Origin: Termitomyces sp. T153
Lineage: Eukaryota; Basidiomycota; Agaricomycetes; Agaricales; Lyophyllaceae
Length of the DNA: 64,000 nucleotides
Reading direction: 5' to 3'
NCBI GenBank assembly: GCA_018296165.2
Contig: JACKQL020000015.1
Coordinates: forward strand, 992,001 to 1,056,000
Within the stretch, counting starts at the first letter, position 1. Each line of letters begins with the position of its first letter. The notes under the pieces are model-generated. The model saw nothing but the letters and a program-made list of their open reading frames with translations. It was not told the origin of the DNA and ran no database searches. The position numbers were made by a program, and so were the translations under genes. Positions 23,082 to 34,558 of the stretch are shown here, one piece after another.

Positions 23082-26000
23082 TTAAAACAAACCGTTTTGA
23101 AGCTAATTATAGAGCGACCATTAGTCGAGATAAGAGGGATCGTATCTGAGTAAGCTCACCCTCTGAAACTCATCATATGCCGTGCTTCGTATGTTTTCGT
23201 GGGCATTCTTGATGATACCCATCATGAATTCTGCAGCCTGCCTCTCGTTGAGCCCAAGTGCAAATCGGTCGCGAAGTCTTTTAATAGTTGGCTCTCCCTT
23301 GAAGGATGGGAGCCCAGTATCCAACATGAGCTGTACTGTACTTATGAGTTGTTCAGCATGAGGACGTATTGCGAGGAACCCCTTGACGGTGAGATTTTGG
23401 AAGAGTTGATAGCCCTGTGAATATCGTCCCCCCATTAAAATAACCATCTCGTGATTGAGCTTAAATGAGTTTGGTTCGAACTTCACCCCCTGCAGACTGA
23501 ATCAGAGACTGCTGAGGCCGATAAGAATGATACTCACTCCAGGACGTAAAGAAGGAAGGTTCAGTCAGACTGACAACACAATAAGACACAAAACACTTAT
23601 CTATGTCGAACAAGAACCCAAAATCTATGGAAACTTGGGTCAAACGATATGTATGATATATAGAAGATTGGTTGACAAACCAACGTGTACAATGTGGCCT
23701 TCACCATCGATCATTATGTTACCGTTGTGTCTGTCTTTGATCTGTAGGATGTAACAAGCAACAGAATAGGCCGCCATAGACTGGATGAAGTTCAGTCGAG
23801 CCTTCTGAAAGGCAACAGTATCCTCCCTTCCGTATTTAGCAACGAAGAAATCGAGCAGATCGTTTACTTTGGCACGTCCCATCTCATCTCGGGAAGTTGC
23901 ATTAGGCACAACATCGATGACACCACACTGTAAAAGAATTGTGAGGCAATACGAAAGAAGTAGGAAATGCAGATACGAACCCCCGGACCTGTTGCCGTCA
24001 CTCTATAAGGGAAGAGATACAGTGTCAGGCCCACACTCGTGAAGATATTTTTGAACATCGCGATAATCTGGAGAGCTAACATATCCTGTCTGCAGTCGTC
24101 GCCCACTTTGAAAATCGCTTGCTGCCAGACATCATATGTAACTTTTGTCTCGGTACCCGCTCCGTCGCCATCCAAAATTAGATCAGGATCCGTATTGACA
24201 ACGACACGCTCTTTCTGTACCTTAAAAGTCGCCATAAAAGGGGCCTGACATACAATTAGAAGTCAAGAATAGGGAATTTGACTAACGCCACCTTGGCATG
24301 GCTTTGTAGCGGCCTTCCGGACTTCTTATCAATGTCGACCACTGTTCCATCAGGGTTACTGGGCAGATACACGCCGACATTGACGTTGATCTTTGCCATC
24401 TCTTCATCGATCTTTGCCTAGCCAAGTGTGAGAATTTTTTCGGGGTGATTACTTTCAAATACCGACCTTCTTTTCCGGTTTGGTTCTTTTGATGAACGGC
24501 TTGAGTTTGCCAGAAATCGAGGTGACCTCGTCAAAGAAGTCAAATTCAAGATTGTAGAACTCTCTGGCATCACCCGACAGAGATTCAAAGACCCGCTCTG
24601 TCATGAGATCAAGAACGGGCTTCATTGAATCCTCCTATTGCACAAATCAAGAAACGAGGCCATGTCGAGAACGAAAGAACATACTATTTCTGCCGCATCA
24701 TCTTTGTAACAATTTGCTTTCATGTTCCAAATAATCTGATGACAGAACAACTGAGAGATCTTTGCCGTTTCGAAGATGAACCGGGCTACATAGCCTTGAC
24801 AAACAGTTCAAGCAAACGGAAAGGAAGGACTAAAAGCGCGCACCAAGTTTATCATATCGTAACGCTTGGACAACCTGAGGAACGAAAAAGAACGTAAGGT
24901 CGACAGGATGCTGTTCAAGCACGCGATGAGCATATTGAAGCATGAAAGGTTCGTTGTTATATCGGGGTTCAAAGAAACCAATCGCGATAACGGGGGGAAC
25001 AGGAGACCATAGAAGGAGGTGCTTCGGGGTACATCATGAGTCATTCTTCTAGGAAAGCAGGAGTTTGACTTACCTTGAAATCCCTTCGGTTGTAACCATC
25101 CACCTTCTCACCAATAAAGAGAGTTAAGGCTTCTGGGAGATCAAAAACCTCCAAAGGATTTGCGCGGACCATCTTTGTCACTTCATTTTGGATAGTAGGA
25201 CTCTTAAATCGTTCTACAAGATACACAGCGATCGCAGGCGCAATCTCCCAGACAGTACGAAGGACCGTATGCCAAGTAGTCTGCAGAACCATGTCTCAAT
25301 AATAATGATTCCCGAGTAAACGGATGAGATTTCTTACCTCAAACATTGCAGCTCCGATGGTACCAATATGATCACTACCTCGTTTAGGATCGTTGGTTGG
25401 ATTGTTCCAAACAGCCAATCTTATCATTTCATTCTCTGTGAGAAGTCGCAGAGGATGATTAATGCTTCGAAGTCGATTCGCGTAATCTGCGGTCGGGATG
25501 AGAATGATACGAACTGAGGAATGAAAAACGCTGACATATGCCCCGAGATGGAATTCGAGCTGGAGACAGACTGGATATCTCAGAATTTCCCCGAATGGAA
25601 TCCGTCTGTAGACAGGACAAGAATTCTGCTAGAACTTTCACGTCCGCATCTACTTGGGCTCTGTTTGCGCCATAGGACCATCTACAACTGTATTAGAAAC
25701 TCCGCATATGTGAAAGTTACGAAGCATACTGAGGGCGGACAGAAAACCAAGCAAAAGCAACTGAATAAAGGCTCTCTCGTAACAAACTCTCCGAGTAAGG
25801 ATCCAAATGAGAGCTCTTCAGAGTTTCAAACCCAAAAAGAAGGAGAGAGAAACGCTCTTCGCGAGCCAATGAATGAGTGCTTGAGTCCAATAAGTCGAGA
25901 GTCGTAATATAAGGGACGGAATCATACCTCATTAAACGGTATGCTCGTGTGGAACGTAAAACTAGGTGTTGAATTAGAAACATCATCCCAGGCCGACGAT

Positions 26001-29000
26001 ATCTAGCCGCTTGCAACCGACTGAACAACATTTGAAGTACGAGAACATGAGGGGTGAGCATTCGACGAGCATTTGCGCTCCCCCTATCGATAACCTCCTT
26101 GTCGGTGGGACTGTAGCTGATTGGCTCATAGAATGGATCTTGGTAGCTGAAAAAGATTATCAATGCCATCTCTGAGTATGGTGTACAAAACTTACTTAAG
26201 CGACGAGGAGAACATTCCTTTCTCGTGCTTAATGTTGTCTGACCAGGAAGAAAGAACTTCAGCCATCAAAGCAACTTCAATATCGGGTTTGTTGGAGATG
26301 ACCCATGTCCAGACTTGGATACCGGCAGTGATAGCGGGTGGCGTCGAAACTTCAAACGGCAAGGCAACAAGATGATGTAGCAGGTCGTGGTCACACTGAG
26401 TGTAATGAAGAAGTGAGTGAGATCCTTGAAAACAGGAGAAAATAGGGAAGAAAAAACCTGTTCCAAAGAGAGCAATGTTGCTGCGCATCTAAAGAGGAGC
26501 CTCTTCAGATCTTGGACAGTGAGTGTACTACTCTTATTCAAAACATCTTCAGTTGTACGAGACATTTTTCTCTTTAAATCTTGGATCTCAGATGAGGGAG
26601 CGGAAAGTGGAGGTAGCTTATCCAACTTGTCGGGGGCTGTAGGGAATGTAAGTCGAATTATCACGGTCTTGTAAGAAATTAACCTTGATGCCATGCCAAA
26701 CAAGCTCCAGCGACTTCTCCAGAGAAATAGCTTTTGCTAGCGATCTCGTTTGCCAGGCTTTTTGCTCCGTCCGTTTTCCATTGAGAGAGACTAGCAAGGC
26801 AAGCTGTCTTTGGGATCAGCAAAGGTCACCTCGACAACATGTTGCTCACTGAGTTGGCGTTCGACAGGACCGATTGCCTTGCCAAAATGTTCAGCAACTG
26901 ATGCACCCAGCTCAGAGGAATGGCCTCCTGAACTTGATTGAGTGATAGCGAGGTATTTCTGAAATTTTCATCAGAACAAAAGTAAAGCAACTCGGGAAGA
27001 TACAACCTGTAACGTGGACTGGAGTTCAATAGGAGCGCGCGCCATTGCTAGTTCAAACCAGGTGTCTGCATTGCGATACAACAAGCTAAGAATCTTATTT
27101 CTTCGTTGATAATCATCAGTCATCTGTAAAGTGATCCCAGCTCTTTCCGAGTGGAACTCATAAACAGGATTGTACTGGAGGGACAAAGTCAAATGGTACA
27201 TTTTCATTGGAATGAAGAAAGCACACCTCGTCCAAGAACTCGTTTTCACATGATTGGCGAAGGAGCGTAAGGACCTCCAGAATTGCAAAGACGAAGGGTG
27301 GATCACACATCAGCGAAGGGAAAGACGTGATCAAGCGATTAAGATATTTGGATGCTATTTCTCTCGCATTCGCAATGCGGTGAGTGGTGTAGACCAAAAG
27401 AGCTTGTAGTTCAGATGAAAGACGAACAGGCATCATTTGTCGGGAAGCTTGCGCGTTCAATTCGTTAATGCAGTCGCGAATGACCTAACAGAGAGATTAA
27501 CACATGTGATCAGTGAAGATTGCAATTCTGCACACCTTTTCTGCTACTGTTTGCATACAAGCAGACAGGCCAGGGTGTTGATTAATACTATCGTTTGTGA
27601 AGTATGTGACGAGAGACGAAGGCAGCCCCACCGCAGATCGCATACTCTCAATGTCATGCATAGCCAGTATGAAAATGATCTGGCCAGATGAGAGATTTCG
27701 AACGTCGCTGGCACGTAAAGATATGTGCTTCGTCAACGAGGTCCGGTGTTTTGCGATGATCTACAACACAATCTAATAAGCGTACGAACAGAACATAAAA
27801 GCGATTATCAGACCGTGTGAGCATATTCCTGACGGATAACGGAATTATACTCGACATCACTAACAACGGAGTCATGGGGTTCTTCAAGAACCATTGACGG
27901 TGTTTTGACAGCAATATGAGATAAGGCAGGTTTCAACCAATTCATGGCATTGTCTGCCTTATCCTTGTCGTTAGTGAACTGGAAGAGGACACACAAGAAC
28001 CACATATTTCTGAATAAAGAGACAACGCCAGTGGAGGCAGCTATTTGAGGATTGAAGTCTTTATGAGCTAACAGAGCATCGATCGGAAGGAGTAAAGAGG
28101 CTAGCTGTTCAACCATATCGTCTGTCTATAGACATTAATGAGTTTTCAGATTGTCCAGAACGGAACGTAATAAATGTGACCTTGACTTCATGATTTGCAA
28201 TCTTGTGATTTTGTATTGCGACGCCTTTGTCAGCAAAAAGGTTGAGTAGCTCAACTAGGTATATGTCATAAAGTTCAGGTCTCTTGTATAGTTCCTGAGC
28301 CAGCCTCGTTTGTGCGGCAAGAACCTTGGAATTATGTCAGGAAAGGCGCGTGGCCGGAGTGACGCGAACATACCATATTGTTGGAGAACCGTGGATCATC
28401 CGGGTTGGCGGAGCGGTTGATCATAGAAAACACGCGTATAATATCGGCAAATGCGCTTTCTGGAGCTGAGAGAGCAAGATCAACAAGATTGTAGGCAATG
28501 GCAGCTTCAACCGTTGGCTCTGCGAGTCGCAACCTTTGCAGCAGCATCGAAATAGTAAGGCGAGTGACCTATTAATAGTGCTTAGTAGCATTCAGATAGA
28601 GTGAATATTGATATGAATACCTCTTCGGTGTTGAATTCAAGTGCTAGACGGGTCACAACAGATATAGTACTGATACTGACAAGCCTTTTCTCATCTTCCG
28701 ATAAACCACGCAAGCCGGTCTCAACCAGCTGGCTCGCAGCATAATCCTGGGAGTCATAAATTGAAACATTGCTAAACTGAGAATCATCAACATTTGTATA
28801 TGTATCCTTGCCAGCTGCAGCAATGTAATTGAGGAGAGAATACATGTTCGACATGATGAGATCCTCTCCGGGAGCGAGCTGTCCAAGGCAATGAGATAAA
28901 TCAGATGGGTCAACGACGGGACATACACGGATGCAATGAGCGAGACATTTAGCAGCAGCAACTAAAGGCGGCGGGGCGCGACTCTCCGAAGCGAATGCAA

Positions 29001-30597
29001 ATTCGAAAGTGGGTAGAGGAGACGTAACAAAGCGGCGGAGATGAGTGGCCATCGTAGAAGCAATCTCCGGGAAGCTTTAGCTGAGTTATAAGCTTCGTGG
29101 TTTCAAGTAGTATGTAACCACTTACCTCTGAACTAAAACCGTCGTAGCCTTTAAAGCTGCTTCTTGCACAAGATTGTCGGATATAGGAGATTCTTCGCTC
29201 AACAATAGCTGCAATCTAGAAAATAACTTCTCATCTAATTCTTGTAACGCAACAGAGCACACAGAGGCCAGTTTCTGGAATGGCTTAATACCTTGAGAAA
29301 TTTATACAAGGTCTACAACGTACCAGACTCTCCGACATAGTTTCCCAAGCATATGTATCGATTGAAGGTTCCGTCTCCATCTCGTCTATCTGGACCAACA
29401 GATCGGTGAAACATTGCATCGCGTAAAGGACCGTAGACTTCAAGATATTCACAATACCATCGTCACTAATTTCGCGTGAGATTGGAGCAGTTCGCATGAG
29501 ACAGAGCCAAGCTCTGTTGGCTGCTGCCGCTTCGATGGTAGCTGCGGATATCGTAGGTTGTGGGGGGACAAGGGCCTGGGCAAGGACCGTCCATTGTGTC
29601 TCTATAACGCAGCAAACAATGAAATATCCGCTGAGAGGCCGACCTTGGGTTACATAGCGGGACACGAAGGTCTGAACGAAACGTAGAGAATCCTCGTCTA
29701 CACCTTCTTTTTGGATGATCTCACCCAGAAGGTGATTCAAACGATCAACAATGGTTGAAGAGCAAAGTTCGTTCGTTCGTGCTGCTATTTGTCCCCATTG
29801 GTCAATAGTCCAGGCAAAGGATGTCGAACTAATGGCTCGATAGAAGCCATGGATTGCAGGTATCGACTGAGTTAGGATAGAAATTGCTAGTGATGGTTGA
29901 GAGTAGGATGAAGAGGGTCAATGTTCCTCTTACAATCACTGGTCCGAATTTGTTCGACGGTCTCTGATAGGAAGAAGCAGATTGCCGAAGCTGCCTTCTC
30001 GGTGTATTGGGGATGAGAACTCGACAGTCGGAGAAGTGCGGAAATAGTAGAATATACGAGTTGGTCGGGGAGGGACCAATCTGCAATGAATTGAAAATTG
30101 TGGTCATAATCGACTCCAGGTTCTGGCAACGTACCTAGCCAGGATAGGCACTTGTCAAAGTCGATGAAAGGAACATCATTGAGTATGTCTACCAGGACTG
30201 GCATTAAGACATTGATGTTGTCGTTGATGTGGCTTTCCGGAAAGTTGACTATGAGTTCTCCGAAAGCGATGTTGCAATGGACACGAGACGTAGACTAAGC
30301 ACACAGGAATATAACCCGCCGACCATCATTTTAATGTACTATACTGGATGCTCACCATGAAGACCCGTAGATCAGCCGAGTTCCTTTCTCCTTGAAGCTC
30401 TTCTTCTTGCGCATCTCCTGCTCTTGTGTGCACCTTGGCTGCAATGAGAGTCTGGGCATGAAGTATATCATCCTCTGATCCTCCAGGACTCGATGCGAGG
30501 TCAGACAGAATTCGTTGATGTATATTAAGTTCAAGACTAGGGAAGATTAGGTCATATAAAAAGGTTCTCTAATGACGTGCAAAGCTCACCAATCCAT
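23082..30597 (-). CDS. Phosphatidylinositol 4-kinase alpha (Stt4)
   Basis: Makes PI4P at the plasma membrane and is the largest gene here: about 7.5 kb, more than 25 exons, and roughly 1,900-2,000 residues. The start MDC joins LELNIHQRILSDLASSPGGS through a short intron. Most of the protein is the helical Stt4 N-terminal region (for example RLRLAEPTVEAAIAYNLVDL). The lipid-kinase-unique helical domain and then the catalytic domain follow. Kinase landmarks are FKVQKERVVV, GDDCRQDMLALQIIAMF, the catalytic loop YILQIKDRHNGNIMIDGEGH, DFGFLFDIGPGGVKFEPNSF, EMVILMGG and STAYDEFQRLQNGLF at the end. The DFG exon is only 24 nt (23601-23624). The next intron (23546-23600) begins AT and ends AC (see findings). 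The last exon follows a GTGAGC...ATTAG intron. The stop is at 23082. Confidence 0.93.
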
Positions 30598-31082
30598 GTT
30601 GTTAGTTCAAGTGGATGATCGCGATGCTGTGTTCAACGGGATAGTTAAAGGATACGTCCTCGTGATATGCACATGACCTGCCGGTTGGTCCCAGTCGCGA
30701 CGCGTCACTTTCACCTTTTCTCGTCAACCAAGTGTGTGATCTTATGGCAAAAACACCAAGTAAATGGCTACAACATACAATCTTATGTGGATACTGATCG
30801 AGGTCATAAATATCTGGTAGAAGTGGCACCGGCAGATCCCCCTCGTGATAGAAGATCAAGACACCCTCGTTCAGTAGCTCCGGTACATTTCGAAGACAGC
30901 GACGAGATCTCTGGAGGTGCAGAGAGTAACGATGACGCTGTCGGTGACATCTCGATCATCTTGAAGGAGCACCACGGTCGGTCTTTCATTAATTAACGCG
31001 AAATTCATGTTCCCAGATTTCTTCACGATATCTATTAGAACGTCAGGCAAAGAAAACCTCCGCGAGGGCGTCAGCGTTTCAG
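30598..31082. other. Divergent intergenic region upstream of STT4, with open frames on both strands
   Basis: Between STT4 and the small plus-strand gene. Both strands stay open for 80-110 codons. On the minus strand, one frame reads NVPELLNEGVLIFYHEGDLP and another SLPDVLIDIVKKSGNMNFAL. On the plus strand, IQSYVDTDRGHKYLVEVAPA leads to an acidic tail. I could not decide which, if any, is coding, and no splice joins are convincing. At least part must be promoter for STT4. Confidence 0.35.
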
Positions 31083-31702
31083 ATGCAAAATAAAGCTGTT
31101 TACGCAGCCGCACGTAAAGCTGCGCAAGATGTATCCAAAGCGGGCATTGTACATATGTGAATTCGATCATCAATATGCTACACTTCAGACTGATCGAGAA
31201 TACAGAGAACACGCTGTAGCAAGGATGCAAGAACTGCGAAAGCAGGAAGTATCGCCCGAGAAGGCGTTCGCCAATTATGAACAGCTGCTCCGAGTGCAGG
31301 AGGTTCGTCCAATCATGATTCCGTTTTTTAACGTTACACTATATCGAACAGGAAGGATTGACATCGCTTTTATCTATGTATCCTCCGCTCGTGAATGACT
31401 TGGCTACTCGGCGATCTGAAGAAGTTAACGCCGCCAGTGAGATGCGTCAGTTATACCAATCTTGTCAGATAAGCGTTCATTGACAACCGAAATTTATAGA
31501 GCAAAGAAATCCATCCAGACGTGAAACAGCTCTCCGAAACTTCTCCAGAAATGCGAGACTACATGTCGAGGAGGCTCGACAAAACGAAAAGGTGAGCATA
31601 TATCAGGTTCCCCCCTTCTGTTCCTTGAATATGACCGTGACATAGGCTGCCACCGATGCCTCGGAGTTGATCAAACATTACAAAAGCCTCTTGCGCGCTT
31701 GA
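31083..31702 (+). CDS. Hypothetical small helical protein, multi-exon
   Basis: Family not recognised. My model has five exons. MQNKAVYAAARKAAQD (31083-31130) joins TDREYREHAVARMQELRKQE through a GTATCC...TTCAG intron in phase 0. A GTTCGT...AACAG intron leads to EGLTSLLSMYPPLVNDLATR. A GTGAGA...TATAG intron leads to KQRNPSRRETALRNFSRNAR. A last intron leads to AATDASELIKHYKSLLRA and stop. The product is about 130 residues, Arg/Lys/Glu-rich, and predicted almost all alpha-helical, with no membrane segment. A basic, Ala-rich N-terminus could be mitochondrial, but this is speculative. The consistent phases across four introns argue that it is real. The start may lie further upstream. Confidence 0.55.
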
Positions 31703-31898
31703 TACCGTTTGACCACGATTTGTTGTTCAGACGTTGGTTCTTTCTCGTACTCTACTTTGCTGACTTTTTGCCACAGATTTCATGTGGTTTTGCAGTTTTC
31801 ATTGATGTGTTGTATAGTATACAAGATTGTATTACAGTCTGTGTCGAAATTATTCCTACTAGCAGTATGATGCGTCAATATTATGAGCGTAGATGTGA

Positions 31899-33308
31899 TC
31901 AGATGCTCACAAGTTCATATATTGATCTGTGGAGCACACTCGGCGACGGGGTATCCTCTGGTCGTAGATGTAGGTATTCAGACAAGAAAACTCGAAACAT
32001 GATATTCCACCGTCTCATTGTAGGTATGTCCAACGCGGAAGCGTCATCCTGTGCTCTCATGAAAAGTCTTATGTCCGAGGATGTGACAACAATTACACAC
32101 CTTGAGAGTGTGCCAGACACGCGGGAATGGCTCTGGAATGAGATGCAAGATGCTGACTCCTCTTTCAAGAAAAGGGAGATGATCATCTCCAATGTATCCA
32201 AAATTCATTTGCGCCTCTTGCCGTGGCCTGAAATAGCTGGACCACTTCCCTGGAACCATCTCTTGATTGTTGCCATAGGTGAAGGCACCGCTATCCCCTA
32301 ATCTACGTTCTACTGAGACCAAAGCATCAAATAGCCATGCAGTGTCAAGGAAAAACGAGCGAATTAGGGGCTGAGGGGCTCCTAATAGGTCCAGTAGAAT
32401 GAGGTGCTCAATACCGTCGAGTTCAGTGGGTTGTAGGCCCATCAACCTTCGCTTTTCGAGGGGAGAGAGATAAGTAGACTGCCATTTACTGGCCAGATGC
32501 CTAGATTGAATGACTCAGCAAACTTTACAACCACCAGAGGAGTAGCTTGGCGTACCTTGCCCCGTAGATGGAATCTGTTGCAGTCCAGGAGACAAAAGCT
32601 TCTTCACCATCGAAAAAGACAAGTTGTAGTGTTGTATCGATGACGTCCTCGTCCTCGTCGTCTCCAAGAATTCCAGCATCTAGTCGTTGTTTACGTCCAT
32701 CTAACAGGGGGTTGAGAGCTTCGGCAAGGTCAAGCATCATGGCACAAGGTGCAGCGGAGTCAGTAGCACCTACAAACTGAAAATTATCAGGGGTCTGATG
32801 CTAGTAACATACGGTTGGAGGATACTTGATCATCGGGATAGGTCGCGCCATATTTACTGTCATAGTGAGCCGATAATATGACCCGGCGACTTGCAGAGGG
32901 GTCTTTCGTTGCTATGATATTTGCGAATCGCCTATACCCAATTGGCGTTTTGTCTGTGAATTCATCCACTTCAATGTGCCATTCCAGTGCTTTTAGAGTC
33001 GAAATGATGTAATTTCGGACAATAGTGCTATTCTCCGTGCCAGCTGTTGGACTAGTCATTAAAACTGTGACAGTGTAGCAATAGTAAGGACCTGACGTAC
33101 ATACGCGTGGTATCAATATTTTGGACAAATGTGACGCTGGATTCGAAGGATCCAATTGCTTGACAGGATCAGGGTTCGCAATTAGTTGTGTTATACTGGC
33201 GAGAGCCAGTTCGGGTAGTTCCCGCGCCCCGAGGGTAGAGGCTGAGTAGGCGCAGAGCGGAAGAGAAAGAAGCAGAAGTATAACATCCAACAAGCAGAGC
33301 AAAGTCAT
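31899..33308 (-). CDS. Glutaminyl-peptide cyclotransferase (M28-type zinc enzyme)
   Basis: Converts N-terminal glutamine to pyroglutamate in secreted or Golgi proteins; it belongs to the M28 metallopeptidase fold. The N-terminus [20 protein letters not shown] is a clear signal peptide. The zinc ligand and active-site blocks are present: [13 protein letters not shown] (His, Asp), [20 protein letters not shown] (catalytic Glu pair), DSIYGARY, the Asp in [20 protein letters not shown], and [20 protein letters not shown] with the final His. An intron ending GAGAGCACAG joins WHTLK to [20 protein letters not shown]. The stop is at 31899. Six or so exons. The [18 protein letters not shown] signature separates it from aminopeptidases of the same fold. 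It diverges from TRS23. Confidence 0.92.
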
Positions 33309-33457
33309 GTCGACTTGGCCTCAATGTCGTCGACGACTGAACTCGCAATTAGAGTCGATGGAAGAGGGACAAACAAAACTCGGCAAACAGACTGACAGCC
33401 GTGCGTGGCAGGACGTGTTCAACTACGAGCAGATCAATTGTATTCGATAAGTATACG
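33309..33457. promoter_or_regulatory. Divergent promoter, glutaminyl cyclase / TRS23
   Basis: 149 bp between two homology-supported divergent start codons. No distinct element seen beyond this spacing. Confidence 0.45.
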
Positions 33458-34025
33458 ATGGCAATCTACGGTCTCTGGGTAAGTTTCAGACCTAAAGCAA
33501 TTCATGCGTTGTGACCCACTATAAAATAGGTCATAAACAAAGCAGGAGGCCTTGTCTATCAGCGTAATTTCGCAGGTATGTAGTATTTTCGACGTGCGGG
33601 GCACCTTAACAGCTTTCCTTAAAAGAGGGACTGGCTCAGTTGACCTCAAACGAGTACCTCGTTCTCGCTGGAACCCTTCATGGTATCCATGCAATCACAA
33701 GTCGACTGTCTCCAATAGGATCCAGCTCAGGTGCTCAAGTCATTGAGGGCGAGTCATTCAAAATCACTATCTTCCTCACAGCAACTGGTTCGTTACTTTC
33801 TTGACTTCCTTCTCTCATCATCTCCAGCTCCGTGAATCAGGTACCAAATTCGTTGCTCTTACATCCCTGACCGATGCATCTGCAGATGCAACACTGCAGA
33901 AGGTCTATGAGATATACGCAGACGCCGTCATGAAGAACCCCTTTCATACACCCGAAATGCCCATTCGCAGCGAAGGCTTCGATACCCGTATCACAGCTCT
34001 CATAGGCAACGGTCAAGGATCATAA
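33458..34025 (+). CDS. TRAPP complex subunit Trs23 / TRAPPC4
   Basis: Core subunit of the TRAPP tethering complexes that activate Ypt1/Rab1 in ER-Golgi traffic. The N-terminus MAIYGLWVINKAGGLVYQRN is the longin-like fold start of TRAPPC4. It continues SNEYLVLAGTLHGIHAITSR. An inserted loop IGSSSGAQVIEGESFKITIF precedes GTKFVALTSLTDASADATLQ and KVYEIYADAVMKNPFHTPEM. The end is GFDTRITALIGNGQGS. About 140 residues and four or five short exons, normal for the family. The functional partner Ypt6 lies elsewhere in the window, but there is no operon-like link. Confidence 0.92.
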
Positions 34026-34558
34026 TGTTTAGCCGCCATTTCGTCTGAGTTCCAGATCGACGCTCGAAGCTTCTGCATGACACAGCGCCCGTGCGAGCAT
34101 TATCCATCTCATGCAGTCGGGTTCCAACAACTCTGCAAATGTACTCACATGCTGGCTAGTATGAGCCTGCCACTTGCGCCTCAGGTTGCAATGGCCAATC
34201 GAGACGACAAACACAGATTACAGCGTTTTTGTAGTTAAGTCTTGTACCATGATAAGGTGTCTCCACCTATTACTTTGGCTTCTGTCCTGAATTGGGCCAT
34301 CCTTTATCAAATTTCGTCATAAGAAACATTCAAGGTCTCGTCCAATCTAGAGGTCAGCGGGGTTCTCAAAAACCTTATTCCTTGAGCAAGGTACTAGGCG
34401 GCTCGACGGTCCGCACTTTCACAATGGGGCCAAGACAACATTGCATCACTCTCAGGATTACGTCAGAGCAATCGACCAAGTTCGACGCGTTGCGTCACTT
34501 GGCCAGAGAACTTCTTCATCCGACTTCTTTATCATCGTGTTACAAGCGCACCTTAACT
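34026..34558. other. Intergenic region between TRS23 and HOP1-like gene
   Basis: No gene supported. It holds the 3' region of TRS23 and the promoter of the HORMA gene. Short open frames on both strands have no family motifs. Confidence 0.45.

Noticed and set aside
31699..32301. 200-codon plus-strand frame
   Set aside because: It overlaps the last exons of glutaminyl cyclase, whose motifs are clear on the minus strand, and shows none of its own.
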